A stretch of DNA of 64,000 bases, taken from Owenia fusiformis. Taxonomy: Eukaryota > Annelida > Polychaeta > Sabellida > Oweniidae. Location: the NCBI GenBank assembly GCA_903813345.2, contig CAIIXF020000010.1:26188425-26252424 (forward strand), in the 5' to 3' direction. The notes under the pieces were generated by a model. That model was not told where the DNA came from. It did not search any database and saw only the letters and a program-made list of their open reading frames with translations. A program made the translations under genes and the position numbers. Shown here piece after piece: positions 36,905 to 49,300 of this stretch; within the stretch, counting starts at the first letter, position 1; each line of letters starts with the position of its first letter.

Positions 36905-39530
36905 GTATATAAGATAAAGTAACTTACATCAATATTGAAAACATATCCTAGAGAATCCAATGACCTTCAATCAAATGACCTTCACTTCACTTCTACTGTT
37001 TTATTTTATTAAACCTATTTGTAATACAAACTTCCCACAACCTTTCAAAACATTGATTTTATGACTAATCTAACTATTTTAGACTTTCTCCCACACAGTT
37101 TATGGCTTTAATGACCACAGATATTTCCTCTGTTCCAACATGCCACTTTTACAAAGTGCTTCCAGAATTATTATTGTAAACACTTTAATTTTTACGAAAT
37201 AATATTTTTCAAAATGATCTGACAAAACTACTTTTGACCAACTTGAGAAATTAACTTGTATGAACATGACAGTAAGATTTCATATTAATTATTAGATACC
37301 TGTTTCTGAGAGATAGCAGAACTGTTTATTCATAAAGTGAGAACTTCCTTTTCTTGATTTACAGTAGTTTCAAGAGTTAAAATAGGTACCTACTTATGAA
37401 GAGATATGTAAGAACTCTTGAGACTTTAGAATAGCTTCTATGTCAACACTTGAGCTGTTTGATGCCATCCTCTAACTAATCCCAGACTGACCCCTGCTAC
37501 TATGAATCTTCACTTGGACACTTGTCCTTTACAAAACTACACATCTTCCTTTTTATTGTTTAAATCTCACAAAATAATACCAGAATGAAGATACATGTAG
37601 TGGTTCTAGTTGAAAAGCTGATGAAGTAAAAGTAAATGAGCTAAAAATGATCTATAATAACCCCAATCCAATCTAAGCCATAAAGAGGGTAATTGTATTG
37701 CTCTTTGGTCTTATCTATTGTGCTGATAGGGCATGCAATTATAAGGGATCATATCACAATCTTAAAATAATGATATAATCCAAAGCGATTCAATTCTGAT
37801 GATGAATTTTCAACGTTCACTTTCTATAACTGCAACAAAAACAATCAAAAACAAGATACCAGATTATTGAATGGTTAGCAGTACACTATCCCATCTAATA
37901 TTATCTTTCCACTTGCCAGTTTTTGAGATTGCCCCTAAAATGCTAAATTAAAATCATGTTGTCATAACAGCATTTAAATCTGGAAGATTATTTTGAAATT
38001 TCAAGAATTCTTTCCACTTCTCTTTTCACTTAATTTCCAAATTATTTTAGTAAGAAACATCTCCCATTTATTTTGAACAACATGCATTTCTTATGTCCCT
38101 TACCTCTGGTGGTGTCTAGTACTGTCTACTGGTTATTTCTTCTGTTCTGCATGCATGTGGATTTACAATTGAACACTTCCTTTGCCAGATCAGAGTATCT
38201 TTGTTTTTAAACGCATGGACCTACCATCAGTGTCTTCATAGAGCTCATAGACTAGGACTTCTACAAATGTTTTCCTACAATTACTAATGTTTTGAAGTTC
38301 CTCTCTTTCTAATTTTTTTCTTTGAATTTTCAACTAAGCAGTAATTTTTCAGCAGTTCAATTAACATACATATTTCCACAATTTTTCAAAACCTACTTTA
38401 AATCATTGAATTTCAAATGAAAATATTTGATTGGGCAAAACTATTAACAGATGTTTCCCATTGAAATGACAAGATAATTCCATAAATAAGAACAATTCTT
38501 GAAATTCACGGCAAAACATATCTCTCTCTAACAATAATGTGAGAAGAAAATGAATTAGGAATCCAGTTCAATATATTGTAAGAAAGGCAGTTTAAGCAAA
38601 AATGCATGTTCAACATTTTAAAAACATAAATGGACATGATAGATGGGACTTGTCAGCTGCCTCGGAGTTTGTCAGTTTATTAGGAAGCAATCTGTCTCTA
38701 AGACTTAAGGCAAGGTAGATGTAGTAAACAGAGGGTCTAGAGTCAGATTACATACATTTGAACAAAGGAGATTAACAAACATACTTATTTTTGATTCCAC
38801 AGAGATTCTTTTTCTATTAATCTCACATTTGAGTAACTTTTGAAAAATAAATGACCACAAAACCTAATAAATGTACATGTGCCTGTACATATTGATATAA
38901 CAAATACTCAAGGTGGGAATGTACATATAATCAAATATCCTTGTCACTCCTTGTGTCACCCCCCTCTCCCCCCACCCCCTGGGTGTCACCTACTTCATTG
39001 TTTATTATTGTATGCATTTTATGAAATAAATTGAAAAAAAAGATTGAAGGTAGATTAAGACATTTAGAAGATATGAAAGCACCAAAACCATGTTTACCAT
39101 ATGTTATTTCCTGTATGTAGACTTCTGACATATGAACCTTGTCCTAAATGTTAGACTGGCCAACAGCAGGGAACCAGCAGAGAAGCCAAAGGAAGCTGGG
39201 AGGAAGGAACTAGCTATACTCTAGATTTACACATTTTTGACTGTTGGGGTTGACCTAAAATATATTTTCTCACTATAGAGACTAATTCAACACTATTTAA
39301 GCAATGGCATTCTTAACATCCTTCATTCATGGGACTTCATTTATTACCCCAATTCAGGCCTTTGTGCAAGACCAGGTAGTTTCATTTTAGGGGTAATAAA
39401 TAAGCTGAGTTTCCTAGTGGTCAATGCAGAAAATGTGTTCTCCAATCATAATGTTCACTACATAATTCAATGGGAATGTTTTGTGACGCACCTGATATGA
39501 CAACAGAATTGAGACTTTTGCAATTGTGAG
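36905..39530. other. No gene recognised
   Basis: AT-rich sequence. A C-rich CCCCCCTCTCCCCCCACCCC stretch lies at about 38959-38979. Confidence 0.45.
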
Positions 39531-39649
39531 CAGGCTCGTGGTCAGGATTTACCAGGGGGGGGGGGGGGGCAGTTTTACCAAGGGGAGCTTTTGCCAAGAG
39601 GGGAGCTTTTTGACAGTTTTGGAATGGTGAAAATCTGGCTACGGGCCTG
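39531..39649. mobile_element. CAGGCCCGTAGCCAG-family MITE with 5-bp target duplication
   Basis: The 119-bp element has ends CAGGCTCGTGGTCAGG and CTGGCTACGGGCCTG, flanked by GTGAG (39526-39530, 39650-39654). A long G-run lies within. The 5-bp duplication agrees with 33068 and 54611. Confidence 0.82.
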
Positions 39650-39850
39650 GTGAGTGTTCATGGACGGCCTCTACGTGTATCCCTCAGATAGAGGTCTATA
39701 GTGTTGTTGGGGGGGGGGACCCGGGGGGGGTGTAAGAGGAGCACCAGGACTGTGTGTGAATGTTATAGCAGCATGTGCAATGACTTTCACTTCTAATATA
39801 ACATTGCCTGCTTCCTGATTATTCACACATGGTTAGGCACGGTATGTCCA

Positions 39851-39911
39851 ATTCCAGCTTATCCCGTTCCCGGACTATAGTCCATAGTCCGGGAACGGGA
39901 TAAATTCCAGC
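39851..39911. mobile_element. 45-bp perfect hairpin with 8-bp target duplication
   Basis: TTATCCCGTTCCCGGACTAT and its exact reverse complement (39859-39878, 39884-39903) enclose the loop AGTCC; ATTCCAGC flanks it on both sides (39851-39858, 39904-39911). It looks like a minimal transposed hairpin; an 8-bp duplication suits hAT. Confidence 0.8.
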
Positions 39912-40298
39912 CAATCCGAAAACAGTTTTACATGACAGCAGTGCATCATGATTGGATTTGAACTGTAACTTGGAAATCTTTTCATACTAAATAATCTACT
40001 CACCACAAAAGACGCACAACAGGCCCAACAATGCAATTAACACTTTTCAAATCCCAGGTTTCAAATCTGGCACGTCGAGAAATACGTTTTCTTTGATGAC
40101 TGATAAATTCTGCACAACTTGCGGCTCTTCAAATAACGTGGTGAAATGCACTTATAGAACATAATCATGACTGCCATCTATATTTAAAATAGCAAAACCA
40201 ATCACATACTGATGCATCTCTAATAAGGCCATTAAAAATAAATATATTATGAGTTGAATGTCCAGTATCATTATAACGGTACTAAAAGTAAATCAAAT

Positions 40299-40474
40299 CA
40301 TGGGTTTCAACTAGATTGAAAGCCCATGATCAAATGAAGCCCAAAACCTGGATTATATCTTTCTACATAGTCTAGTACTGATAAATTGTTTCATGCTTTC
40401 ATCTCCCCCAATGCAAGGAATAATGAGATTTTATTTGGTTTAGTCATGGGCTTTCAACTAGTTGAAAGCCCATG
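40299..40474. repeat. Pair of 30-bp palindromes
   Basis: 40445-40474 (CATGGGCTTTCAAC and complement) is a perfect 30-bp palindrome. 40299-40328 is a copy with small changes, 146 bp away. Single arms of the same motif occur near 9510 and 49958. G- and C-runs lie just beyond (40557-40600). Confidence 0.8.
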
Positions 40475-40791
40475 GTTTAGTTGAAGGTTTATTGACATGA
40501 AACAAATTTTGACTATCATGCTGAATGGTAGTTCAACAAGTTAAACGGGTGAGCGGAGGGGGGGGGGGTGCTCAAACCATTCGAAATCCCCCCCCCATAT
40601 TTAGAAAGTTATGGAACTGAAAAAGGAAATATCATATTCAACAAATAATATCATGTAAATTTTTCAAATTGTAGAGATCCCCTCAATAAGCATAAGGTTA
40701 CTCCTGAGTAATCATTTTTCTTAAAATAGGTTTTTTGATAAAAATAAATGATTCATTGACCTGTGGCCTAAATTGGCTTTTTGAATATACT

Positions 40792-41202
40792 AGATGCGAG
40801 TAGAAATAATCTTGATTAAAGTCATTAAAAATTCACAATTCAGTCAAACTGATGTCATATTTGGAATCTACGTGTAAAATTACATCTAGAAATGTGGTTT
40901 TGAAAAGAAAAAATTTAATTTTCTTTGAAAATGTGACTTCTAGGTCGGGGAGATTCCCCATAGACCCCATGTTGTAAAACCACAAGAAGTGCAATATCTT
41001 TTCTTGTGTTGGGCAGATAATATTTTCTTTTACTGGACATATTTTAATTTGTATAACTATCAGATACATAAAGGTAATATGAAAAGTGAACCACTAAAAC
41101 TGATGAATATTCAGGTTTAATGGAATTTTGTAATACCCTGCCATGTTAATTCCCCCGAATCAGCCACCTGGTGGCGAAACTGGTAACTAGCTACTCGCAT
41201 CT
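40792..41202. mobile_element. Possible MITE with AGATGCGAGTAG ends
   Basis: The 12-bp inverted ends (40792-40803, 41191-41202) enclose 387 bp with no gene. No target duplication was found, so the call is tentative. Confidence 0.45.
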
Positions 41203-41774
41203 GAGTAATTGATACAACATAATAGATTAAATTATTCATGTAATGTCATTAGGTTTTTTTATTTAGTAGTTTTTGGTGGCCATATTGGTTCTATCTCACT
41301 TTTTCTATTTCTACCTTTTTATGAAGGTTCTAAAACATCATAAGGTATTTTATAATTTATATGAGATCAAACAGTGATAGACTTAAAGACTGCTAATATT
41401 TAAAATAAGGTGAAAGCCTGAGACCAGTCTTTTAAGTTTTCAATCTTTTGTCAGATTGATGGTGAATGTTAGCAGATGGCATTCTGATTTTTATTTTTGA
41501 AATATTTTAGGATCAGAGCTCAAGTTCTGAAAGACTAATATAAATAGTAGATATTATCTGGTGGTGGGGAAGGGGTCTATCAGGTTCATGAAATCTCTTA
41601 TAATTTATTTCTTAAACCCTTTTTGTTAGATGTTACTATTATGTTTTGGGATGGTTTCATATTAGTAGGCCATCTTGTGTTTGCAGAGTCCCGATACATT
41701 ATCTCATTAAATCCTCTCTCTTTGGTGGAATTTCCTTTGCAAGTATGATAGTGATAATACTATTCCAAATCCAA

Positions 41775-42103
41775 TACTGTAAGTTGCTTTAATTAGATGC
41801 TATTTAATTTGGCGAATTTTGAAATTTTGGCTGCTATTTAATTAGGCGGATTTACCCATTGGTAAAATGCGGATATTAGAAGGTTTTTACAAAGATTCAA
41901 ATAATGCTCTCGTTTTTCAAAAGAAGATCTAGATCTTCGAAAATAGTTCAATATTGACATTTTAGTGGGGTATTTTCAAATGTTTTTAACTTCTCTTGCT
42001 AGGGAATCCCGGGGATTTATCCACAAAATTATCAAAGACAATTTGGCAGTTGTCATCAATCCACCAAATTAAAATGGCCGTCAAATTAAAGTAACTTTCA
42101 GTA
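41775..42103. mobile_element. MITE with TACTGTAAGTTGCTTTAATT ends
   Basis: The 329-bp element begins TACTGTAAGTTGC and ends GTAACTTTCAGTA, with internal ATTTGGCGAATTTTG and complementary CACCAAATT blocks. It has TA at both edges as for Tc1/mariner insertions. Confidence 0.7.
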
Positions 42104-42149
42104 GTTCCCTGAGTGAAATGAACAACATTTCTTTTAAATTGTATAAAAT

Positions 42150-42155
42150 TTTATT
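42150..42155 (-). terminator. Candidate IDH3A poly(A) signal
   Basis: AATAAA is present on the minus strand about 1.1 kb past the IDH3A stop, and no other exact hexamer was noticed between. The interval 42156-43251 shows no gene and would be the 3' UTR. No transcript evidence is available. Confidence 0.35.
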
Positions 42156-43251
42156 CAACAATAAATAAATAATACAATAATAATAATTGTTGTTCAATAA
42201 TATACAATCTTTCGTGTTATAGCCTAATGTGCTTTGACAAGGACTAAATGTTTGCTACACGTTAGGTCTTGGGTTGCCATGGAGATTACTAAATGTTTTA
42301 CCAATGACAATATCATTTAATGGGAACACAAATGTAACACTCACTTTCAAGTACATTTCCTACAAAGATTGCACTCCTCATCATTAAAAATGGATTTACT
42401 TGTTTTCCCAACCTGTTGACAATCAGAGAGAATACAGAAGTGACTGGTGCAATCTGTCCTTAACCTAGCAGTAAAATACTTTATAATACCCTGAATTAAG
42501 CCATTTTAGAACCCTTCTTTACAATCTCATACAGTCATACTTTTAGAGTTTCTTGTATAAATCTATGCTGTAAGTTGCAGTACTGTCATGGATATATTTG
42601 TACATATGAAGCCACTGATACACTACACAGGCCTAAAGCTAATGCACAGTAATAAAGCATTGTATGAAACTAAACCAGCTATGTAATTTTCCAGGTCATA
42701 GACTTACAATAATTCTTCTGTAAGTCCATGACAAGATATAAAGAATGTACAAATAATAAAAATGAGTATATCTAATGGCTCTTTTGAAATCCTTCACTAA
42801 TTTTTACAGTTGTGTGACAGGATGTTTCACATGTTTAGCTATGTAATACAACTATTGCATGTCTCCAAGTAAAAATACATATTTGTTCTACAACTGAATG
42901 GCACAGCAACCTCTGACACTGTTTACACACTATTACTTTTCACTTAGAGAATCAATCTACATTAAAATTCTTGCAGTTTCATCCTTTGGACACAGGAGAA
43001 ATGGCTTATATTTCACTGTATTGCATGAATATTACTTTTTGTCCCAAATTTGTTCAAGTATTCTTCAGTCATTGCACTTTCTCTGCTCCTGTGCACAAAA
43101 CAATCAAACAACACAGAGAAAGATGCTTCCTTATCCCACAATGCATCTTTGTTCTTGAGTTAAAGCATCCTGGGATCAAAGCTCTTCCTTTACTAAACTA
43201 TCTATGGAGTAACATTTGGTGATTCCTAAAATTATCCTAAAATTCTATTCA

Positions 43252-43335
43252 TTATACTTGTTCAGCTATTTTAGAACATATTTCATTAGTGAACTCTGAA
43301 CATTTAGCTTTTCCTCCCAGATCTCCAGTGACAGC
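43252..43335 (-). CDS. IDH3A: IDH3A exon 10 (stop codon)
   Basis: This exon encodes residues 334-360 ([27 protein letters not shown]) and a TAA stop. It corresponds to the human LGGNAKCSDFTEEICRRV terminus. Confidence 0.93.
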   Translation of the reverse strand, partial: AVTGDLGGKAKCSEFTNEICSKIAEQV

Positions 43336-46300
43336 CTGTAAATATACACATTTAAAGTTAGAAACATGTCTAAACAAGGCATTAACATGACAAAATGTCA
43401 CCACCTAGTTGCTCACAATATTATGAGTTCAAACTTAAGTCAGATTTGAATTTCTGAGAACTCGCAAAGTCAAATTTGAACTTCTGAAAAGATGTAGATG
43501 ATTTTGAAAAAACAATTTGGTCAATTTGAAGCAATGTCAAATCTAAAGTCATATTTGAATTTCTGAGAACATGTAGATGATTTTGAAAAAAAATTTAGTC
43601 AATTTGAAGCAAGTTGAAAAAAGACCTTTTTGACCTTTTATGACTTTGAGAAGGTCATTGAAGGTCAAATGTCAAATCTTAAGTCAAATCTAAAGTCAGA
43701 TTTGAATTTCTGAGAACACGTAGATGATTTTGAAAATTTTTTTTAGTCAATTTGAAGCAAGTTGAAAACAGACCTTTTTGACCTTTTTTGACCTTGAGAA
43801 GGTCATTGAAGGTCAAATGTCAAATCTTAAGTCAGATTTGAATTTCTGAGAACACGTAGATGATTTTGAAAAAAAAATTTAGTCAATTTGAAGCAAGTTG
43901 AAAACAAACCTTTTTGACCTTTTTTTACCTTGAGAAGGTCATTGAAGGTCAAATGTCAAATCTAAAGTCAGATTTGAATTTCTGAGAACATGTAGATGAT
44001 TTTGAAAAAGAAATTTAGTCAATTTGAAGCAAGTTGAAAAAAGACCTTTTAGACCTTTTTTGACTTTGAGAAGGTCATTGAAGGTCAGATGTCAAATCTT
44101 AAGTCAAATCTAAAGTCAGATTTGAATTACTGAGAACACGTAGATGATTTTGAAAAAACAATTTGGTCAATTTGAGGCAAGTTGAAAACAGACCTTTTTG
44201 ACCTTTTTTGACATTCAGAAGGTCATTGAAGGTCAAATGTCAAATCTAAAGTCAGATTTGAATTTCTGAGAACATGTAGATGATTTTGAAAAAAATTTTT
44301 AGTCAATTTGAAGCAAGTTGAAAAAGACCTTTTTGACCTTTTTTGACTTTGAGAAGGTCATTGAAGGTCAAATGTCAAATCTTAAGTCAAATCTAAAGTC
44401 AGATTTGAATTTCTGAGAACACGTAGATGATTTTGAAAATTTTTTTTAGTCAATTTGAAGCAAGTTGAAAACAGACCTTTTTGACCTTTTTTGACCTTGA
44501 GAAGGTCATTGAAGGTCAAATGTCAAATCTTAAGTCAGATTTGAATTTCTGAGAACACGTAGATGATTTTGAAAAATTTTTTTAGTCAATTTGAAGCAAG
44601 TTGAAAACAGACCTTTTTGACCTTTTTTGACCTTGAGAAGGTCATTGAAGGTCAAATGTCAAATCTTAAGTCAGATTTGAATTTCTGAGAACACGTAGAT
44701 GATTTTGAAAAAAAAATTTAGTCAATTTGAAGCAAGTTGAAAACAAACCTTTTTGACCTTTTTTTACCTTGAGAAGGTCATTGAAGGTCAAATGTCAAAT
44801 CTAAAGTCAGATTTGAATTTCTGAGAACATGTAGATGATTTTGAAAAAGAAATTTAGTCAATTTGAAGCAAGTTGAAAAAAGACCTTTTAGACCTTTTTT
44901 GACTTTGAGAAGGTCATTGAAGGTCAGATGTCAAATCTTAAGTCAAATCTAAAGTCAGATTTGAATTACTGAGAACACGTAGATGATTTTGAAAAAACAA
45001 TTTGGTCAATTTGAGGCAAGTTGAAAACAGACCTTTTTGACCTTTTTTGACATTCAGAAGGTCATTGAAGGTCAAATGTCAAATCTAAAGTCAGATTTGA
45101 ATTTCTGAGAACATGTAGATGATTTTGAAAAAATTTTTTAGTCAATTTGAAGCAAGTTGAAAAAGACCTTTTTGACCTTTTTTGACTTTGAGAAGGTCAT
45201 TGAAGGTCAAATGTCAAATCTTAAGTCAAATCTAAAGTCAGATTTGAATTTCTGAGAACACGTAGATGATTTTGAAAATTTTTTTTAGTCAATTTGAAGC
45301 AAGTTGAAAACAGACCTTTTTGACCTTTTTTGACCTTGAGAAGGTCATTGAAGGTCAAATGTCAAATCTTAAGTCAGATTTGAATTTCTGAGAACACGTA
45401 GATGATTTTGAAAAAAAAATTTAGTCAATTTGAAGCAAGTTGAAAACAGACCTTTTTGACCTTTTTTGACCTTGAGAAGGTCATTGAAGGTCAAATGTCA
45501 AATCTTAAGTCAGATTTGAATTTCTGAGAACACGTAGATGATTTTGAAAAAAAAATTTAGTCAATTTGAAGCAAGTTGAAAACAGACCTTTTTGACCTTT
45601 TTTGACCTTGAGAAGGTCATTGAAGGTCAAATGTCAAATCTAAAGTCAGATTTGAATTTCTGAGAACATGTAGATGATTTTTAAAAAAAAATTTAGTCAA
45701 TTTGAAGCAAGTTGAAAAAAGACCTTTTTGACCTTTTTTGACTTTTAGAAGGTCATTGAAGGTCAAATGTCAAATCTAAAGTCAGATTTGAACTTCTGAG
45801 AACATGTAGATGATTTAGAAAAAAAATTTAGTCGATTTGAAGCAAGTTGAAAAAAGACCTTTTTGACCTTTTTTGACTTTGAGAAGGTCATTGAAGGTCA
45901 AATGTCAAATCTAAAGTCAGATTTGAACTTCTGAGAACATGTAGATGATTTAGAAAAAAATTGAAGTCAGTCTAAACAGTATTTGTTAAGTTATAGGAAG
46001 TTGTAAGAAATTGAAGGTCAAATGTCAAATCTTAAGTCAAATCTTAAGTCAGATTTGAATTTCTGAGAACACGTAGATGATTTTGAAAAAAAATGTTAGT
46101 CAATTTGAAGCAAGTTGAAAACAGACCTTTTTTGACCTTGAGAAGGTCATTGAAGGTCAAATGTCAAATCTAAAGTCAGATTTGAACTTCTGAGAACATG
46201 TAGATGATTTAGAAAAAAATTGAAGTCAGTCTAAACAATTTTTTTTAGTCAATTTGAAGCAAGTTGAAAACAGACCTTTTTGACCTTTTTTGACCTTGAG

Positions 46301-49300
46301 AAGGTCATTGAAGGTCAAATGTCAAATCTTAAGTCAAATCTTAAGTCAGATTTGAATTTCAGAGAACACGTAGATGATTTTGAAAAAAAAATTTAGTCAA
46401 TTTGAAGCAAGTTGAAAACAGACCTTTTTGACCTTTTTTGACCTTGAGAAGGTCATTGAAGGTCAAATGTCAAATCTAAAGTCAGATTTGAACTTCTGAG
46501 AACATGTAGATGATTTAGAAAAAAATTGAAGTCAGTCTAAACAGTATTTGTTATGTTATAGGAAGTTGTAAGAAATTGTTACAGACGCCGGACGCCAACC
46601 GCCGGACGCCAACCACCAACCGCCGTCGCAAAAAAACGGAGACCATAACAATATGTCACGTGACATAATGATATAATAATATAGTTACTTTCTGGGTTCA
46701 TTTTAATCTATAATAGCAATATTTGGTGAATTTTATGTTCATGAGATTTATTGGCTATCTAATTTGGCACATTTGGGCAGAGTTAAATTTCTGCACTTTC
46801 AAATGTTATTGATTTCACCTAGCCTAGCCTAGCCTAGCCTTTGGACAATGGATACTTGGCTTTGTTATGTTCACATAAAACAAAAAATAAACATATCCCA
46901 AGGATTCCATGGAATTTCTCTTCAATTTTAGTGATTACTAATTAGTGAGAACTAATTTTCAGGCTTACCCTTCCTTCAGCTATAGTATCGAAGCAAGCCC
47001 TTTCAATAATATCAGCCTCTCTAAACATTTCCATGTGTCTCAACATCATAACAGCACTTAGTAATAGAGCTGTTGGGTTAGCCTTGTCTTCACCTGCTAT
47101 ATCTGGGGCAGAGCCATGAACCTACAATTATTATAAGGATGAGAAATACTTCCAGAAACACAGATTTTTTATTCCTTGGAAACTCAACTGAGCAGGAAAC
47201 TTTGAAAATGATATATAATAGGGAAAAATCATTTTACAACATGAAACTTTTATATGTAAATGAATTAATTGTATTGTATGTATTGTATGTTTTTGATTTG
47301 AAATATAGTTTTTAATAAAAAAAAATCCTTGGAAATCCAACTTGCCAGAATAAAATGTTTTTTAATCTTGAGATGATAACATGGCAATTGCTGACTGATT
47401 GTGAACTTTAAAGTAAACTTTATTATCGAATCACTTACTGATTCAAAGAGGGCAGCACCTTCTCCAATATTTCCACTAGGTGTCACTCCTAGTCCACCAA
47501 TCAGACCAGCACACAGATCACTAAATAAAGTAAATAAGCACACACAAAATATAAATTACTCAGTATAAATAAAAATGATGATGAAAAACAGTTGCATAAT
47601 TCTAAGTCTAGCCAAATACATGAGCAGAAATGAACTCATATAAATGAAACATATCTATAATTTTTGGCACTGTTATTGTAACCAATTTTCATGCCCAATA
47701 TTATGAATTAAATTTCCAGATGGACTTGGAATGATAATATTGGTAAGCTAAACATCAGTCTTGTTTCAGGCCCTTGTGACATCCCCCTTGACAACTCATC
47801 CACAAGAGGTATTGTAGATAGGGGGTGCATAGAGTTAATGCTGGAGAAGCTAATCAGAATGTTAAGTGGGCTATAAATGAATTACCTGAGAATATCACCA
47901 TAGAGGTTTGGCATGACTAGAACATCAAACTGTGTAGGATCTTGAACCATCTGGAAAAAATTGAAATTTTAAAATTGAGAATTAATATATTGGAGCTTGA
48001 AAGTCGCAAATTATTTTTGGGATTTACTCATACTGTATCAGCTTGGAGATAAAGCGAAAAAGATGGCAATGGCACTGATGTTCCCAAAAGAAACTCAAAG
48101 CAGGGCTACTGAAAACTTGATAAAATGTGGCCCAAGTGTCAAATTCATATTTGATGAAGTTGAAAAAGAAGAAAGGCACTTGAACAATGTCAATTCCAAA
48201 GAATGATTTATCAACTCTATGGAATATCACTTTCAACGAGATAACTTACATTGAGGCAGACAGTATCAAGGTAGGACTCATTGAATTTAATATCTCTGTG
48301 TTCTGCTGCTTCTTCTCTACAACACTTGAGGAATAAACCATCCGACATACGCCTGAAAAATCAACAACAAATATCTCCTTGATAAATATCATGATTTCAA
48401 TAGCAAACAGGACTTCTTGTTGAATAATAATGACATAATAACTATGCCCAATTTATACGCAATTTGAAATACAAAACCATAGCTGGTTGCATCGAACAGT
48501 TGATGAATTGGATACAGCTGATCAGATACACTTGTAACAAAATGGTCGTAGATTTTCAGTTGCATTATGAAATGCAACATTTAATTGTTCATATGGATGT
48601 CCAATGTGCATTATTTTGTTTATAACTATCATTATCATATATCTGAACTGCCAAATGAATAATATTGTACTTTTACGAACCCAAGGTGACTAATACTCAC
48701 ATAATATTAGCCTTATGTACTGCTGTGACTGTATTCCTGCCATTTGCCCTGGCATAGTCAAAGGCAAACTTGGCAACTCTGCGAGAGGCCTCTTCTGTAA
48801 TCAATTTGATACTCTGAACAACACCATCTACTATCTGAAAAACAATGAACAGTTCCTTTCAGTTCACCCCATGATATATTAACATTCATTCATTGCTCTC
48901 AATACATTTATCAGCAGCAATAGAAAATTAGTCATCTAGGCACATTTAAAGGCACTTCTGAACTTTATGAATAAAAAAAAACACACACTGATAAATATTG
49001 CACATTTCTACCGAAAATTCACAATTGCAACCAAGTTATTTAATCAGTAAGCTCAAAACCTTATTAAATCTTCATCTTTAAGGATTTCAAGTTGAACAGT
49101 TGAGCAGTTTTCCTGATGACAAGATTTATGTACGACCCACCATCCCAGACAGATGTATGCCAATCAGCACGAGATAACGACAATATATCATTTTGAAAGT
49201 GTGAGCATAAAGGTCAATGTCACAGATTCTATAATGCATCTGGTATCCCTCTATAGACAATTGGACTTACCACATGCTCTATGCCACTGTACTCTCCTTC

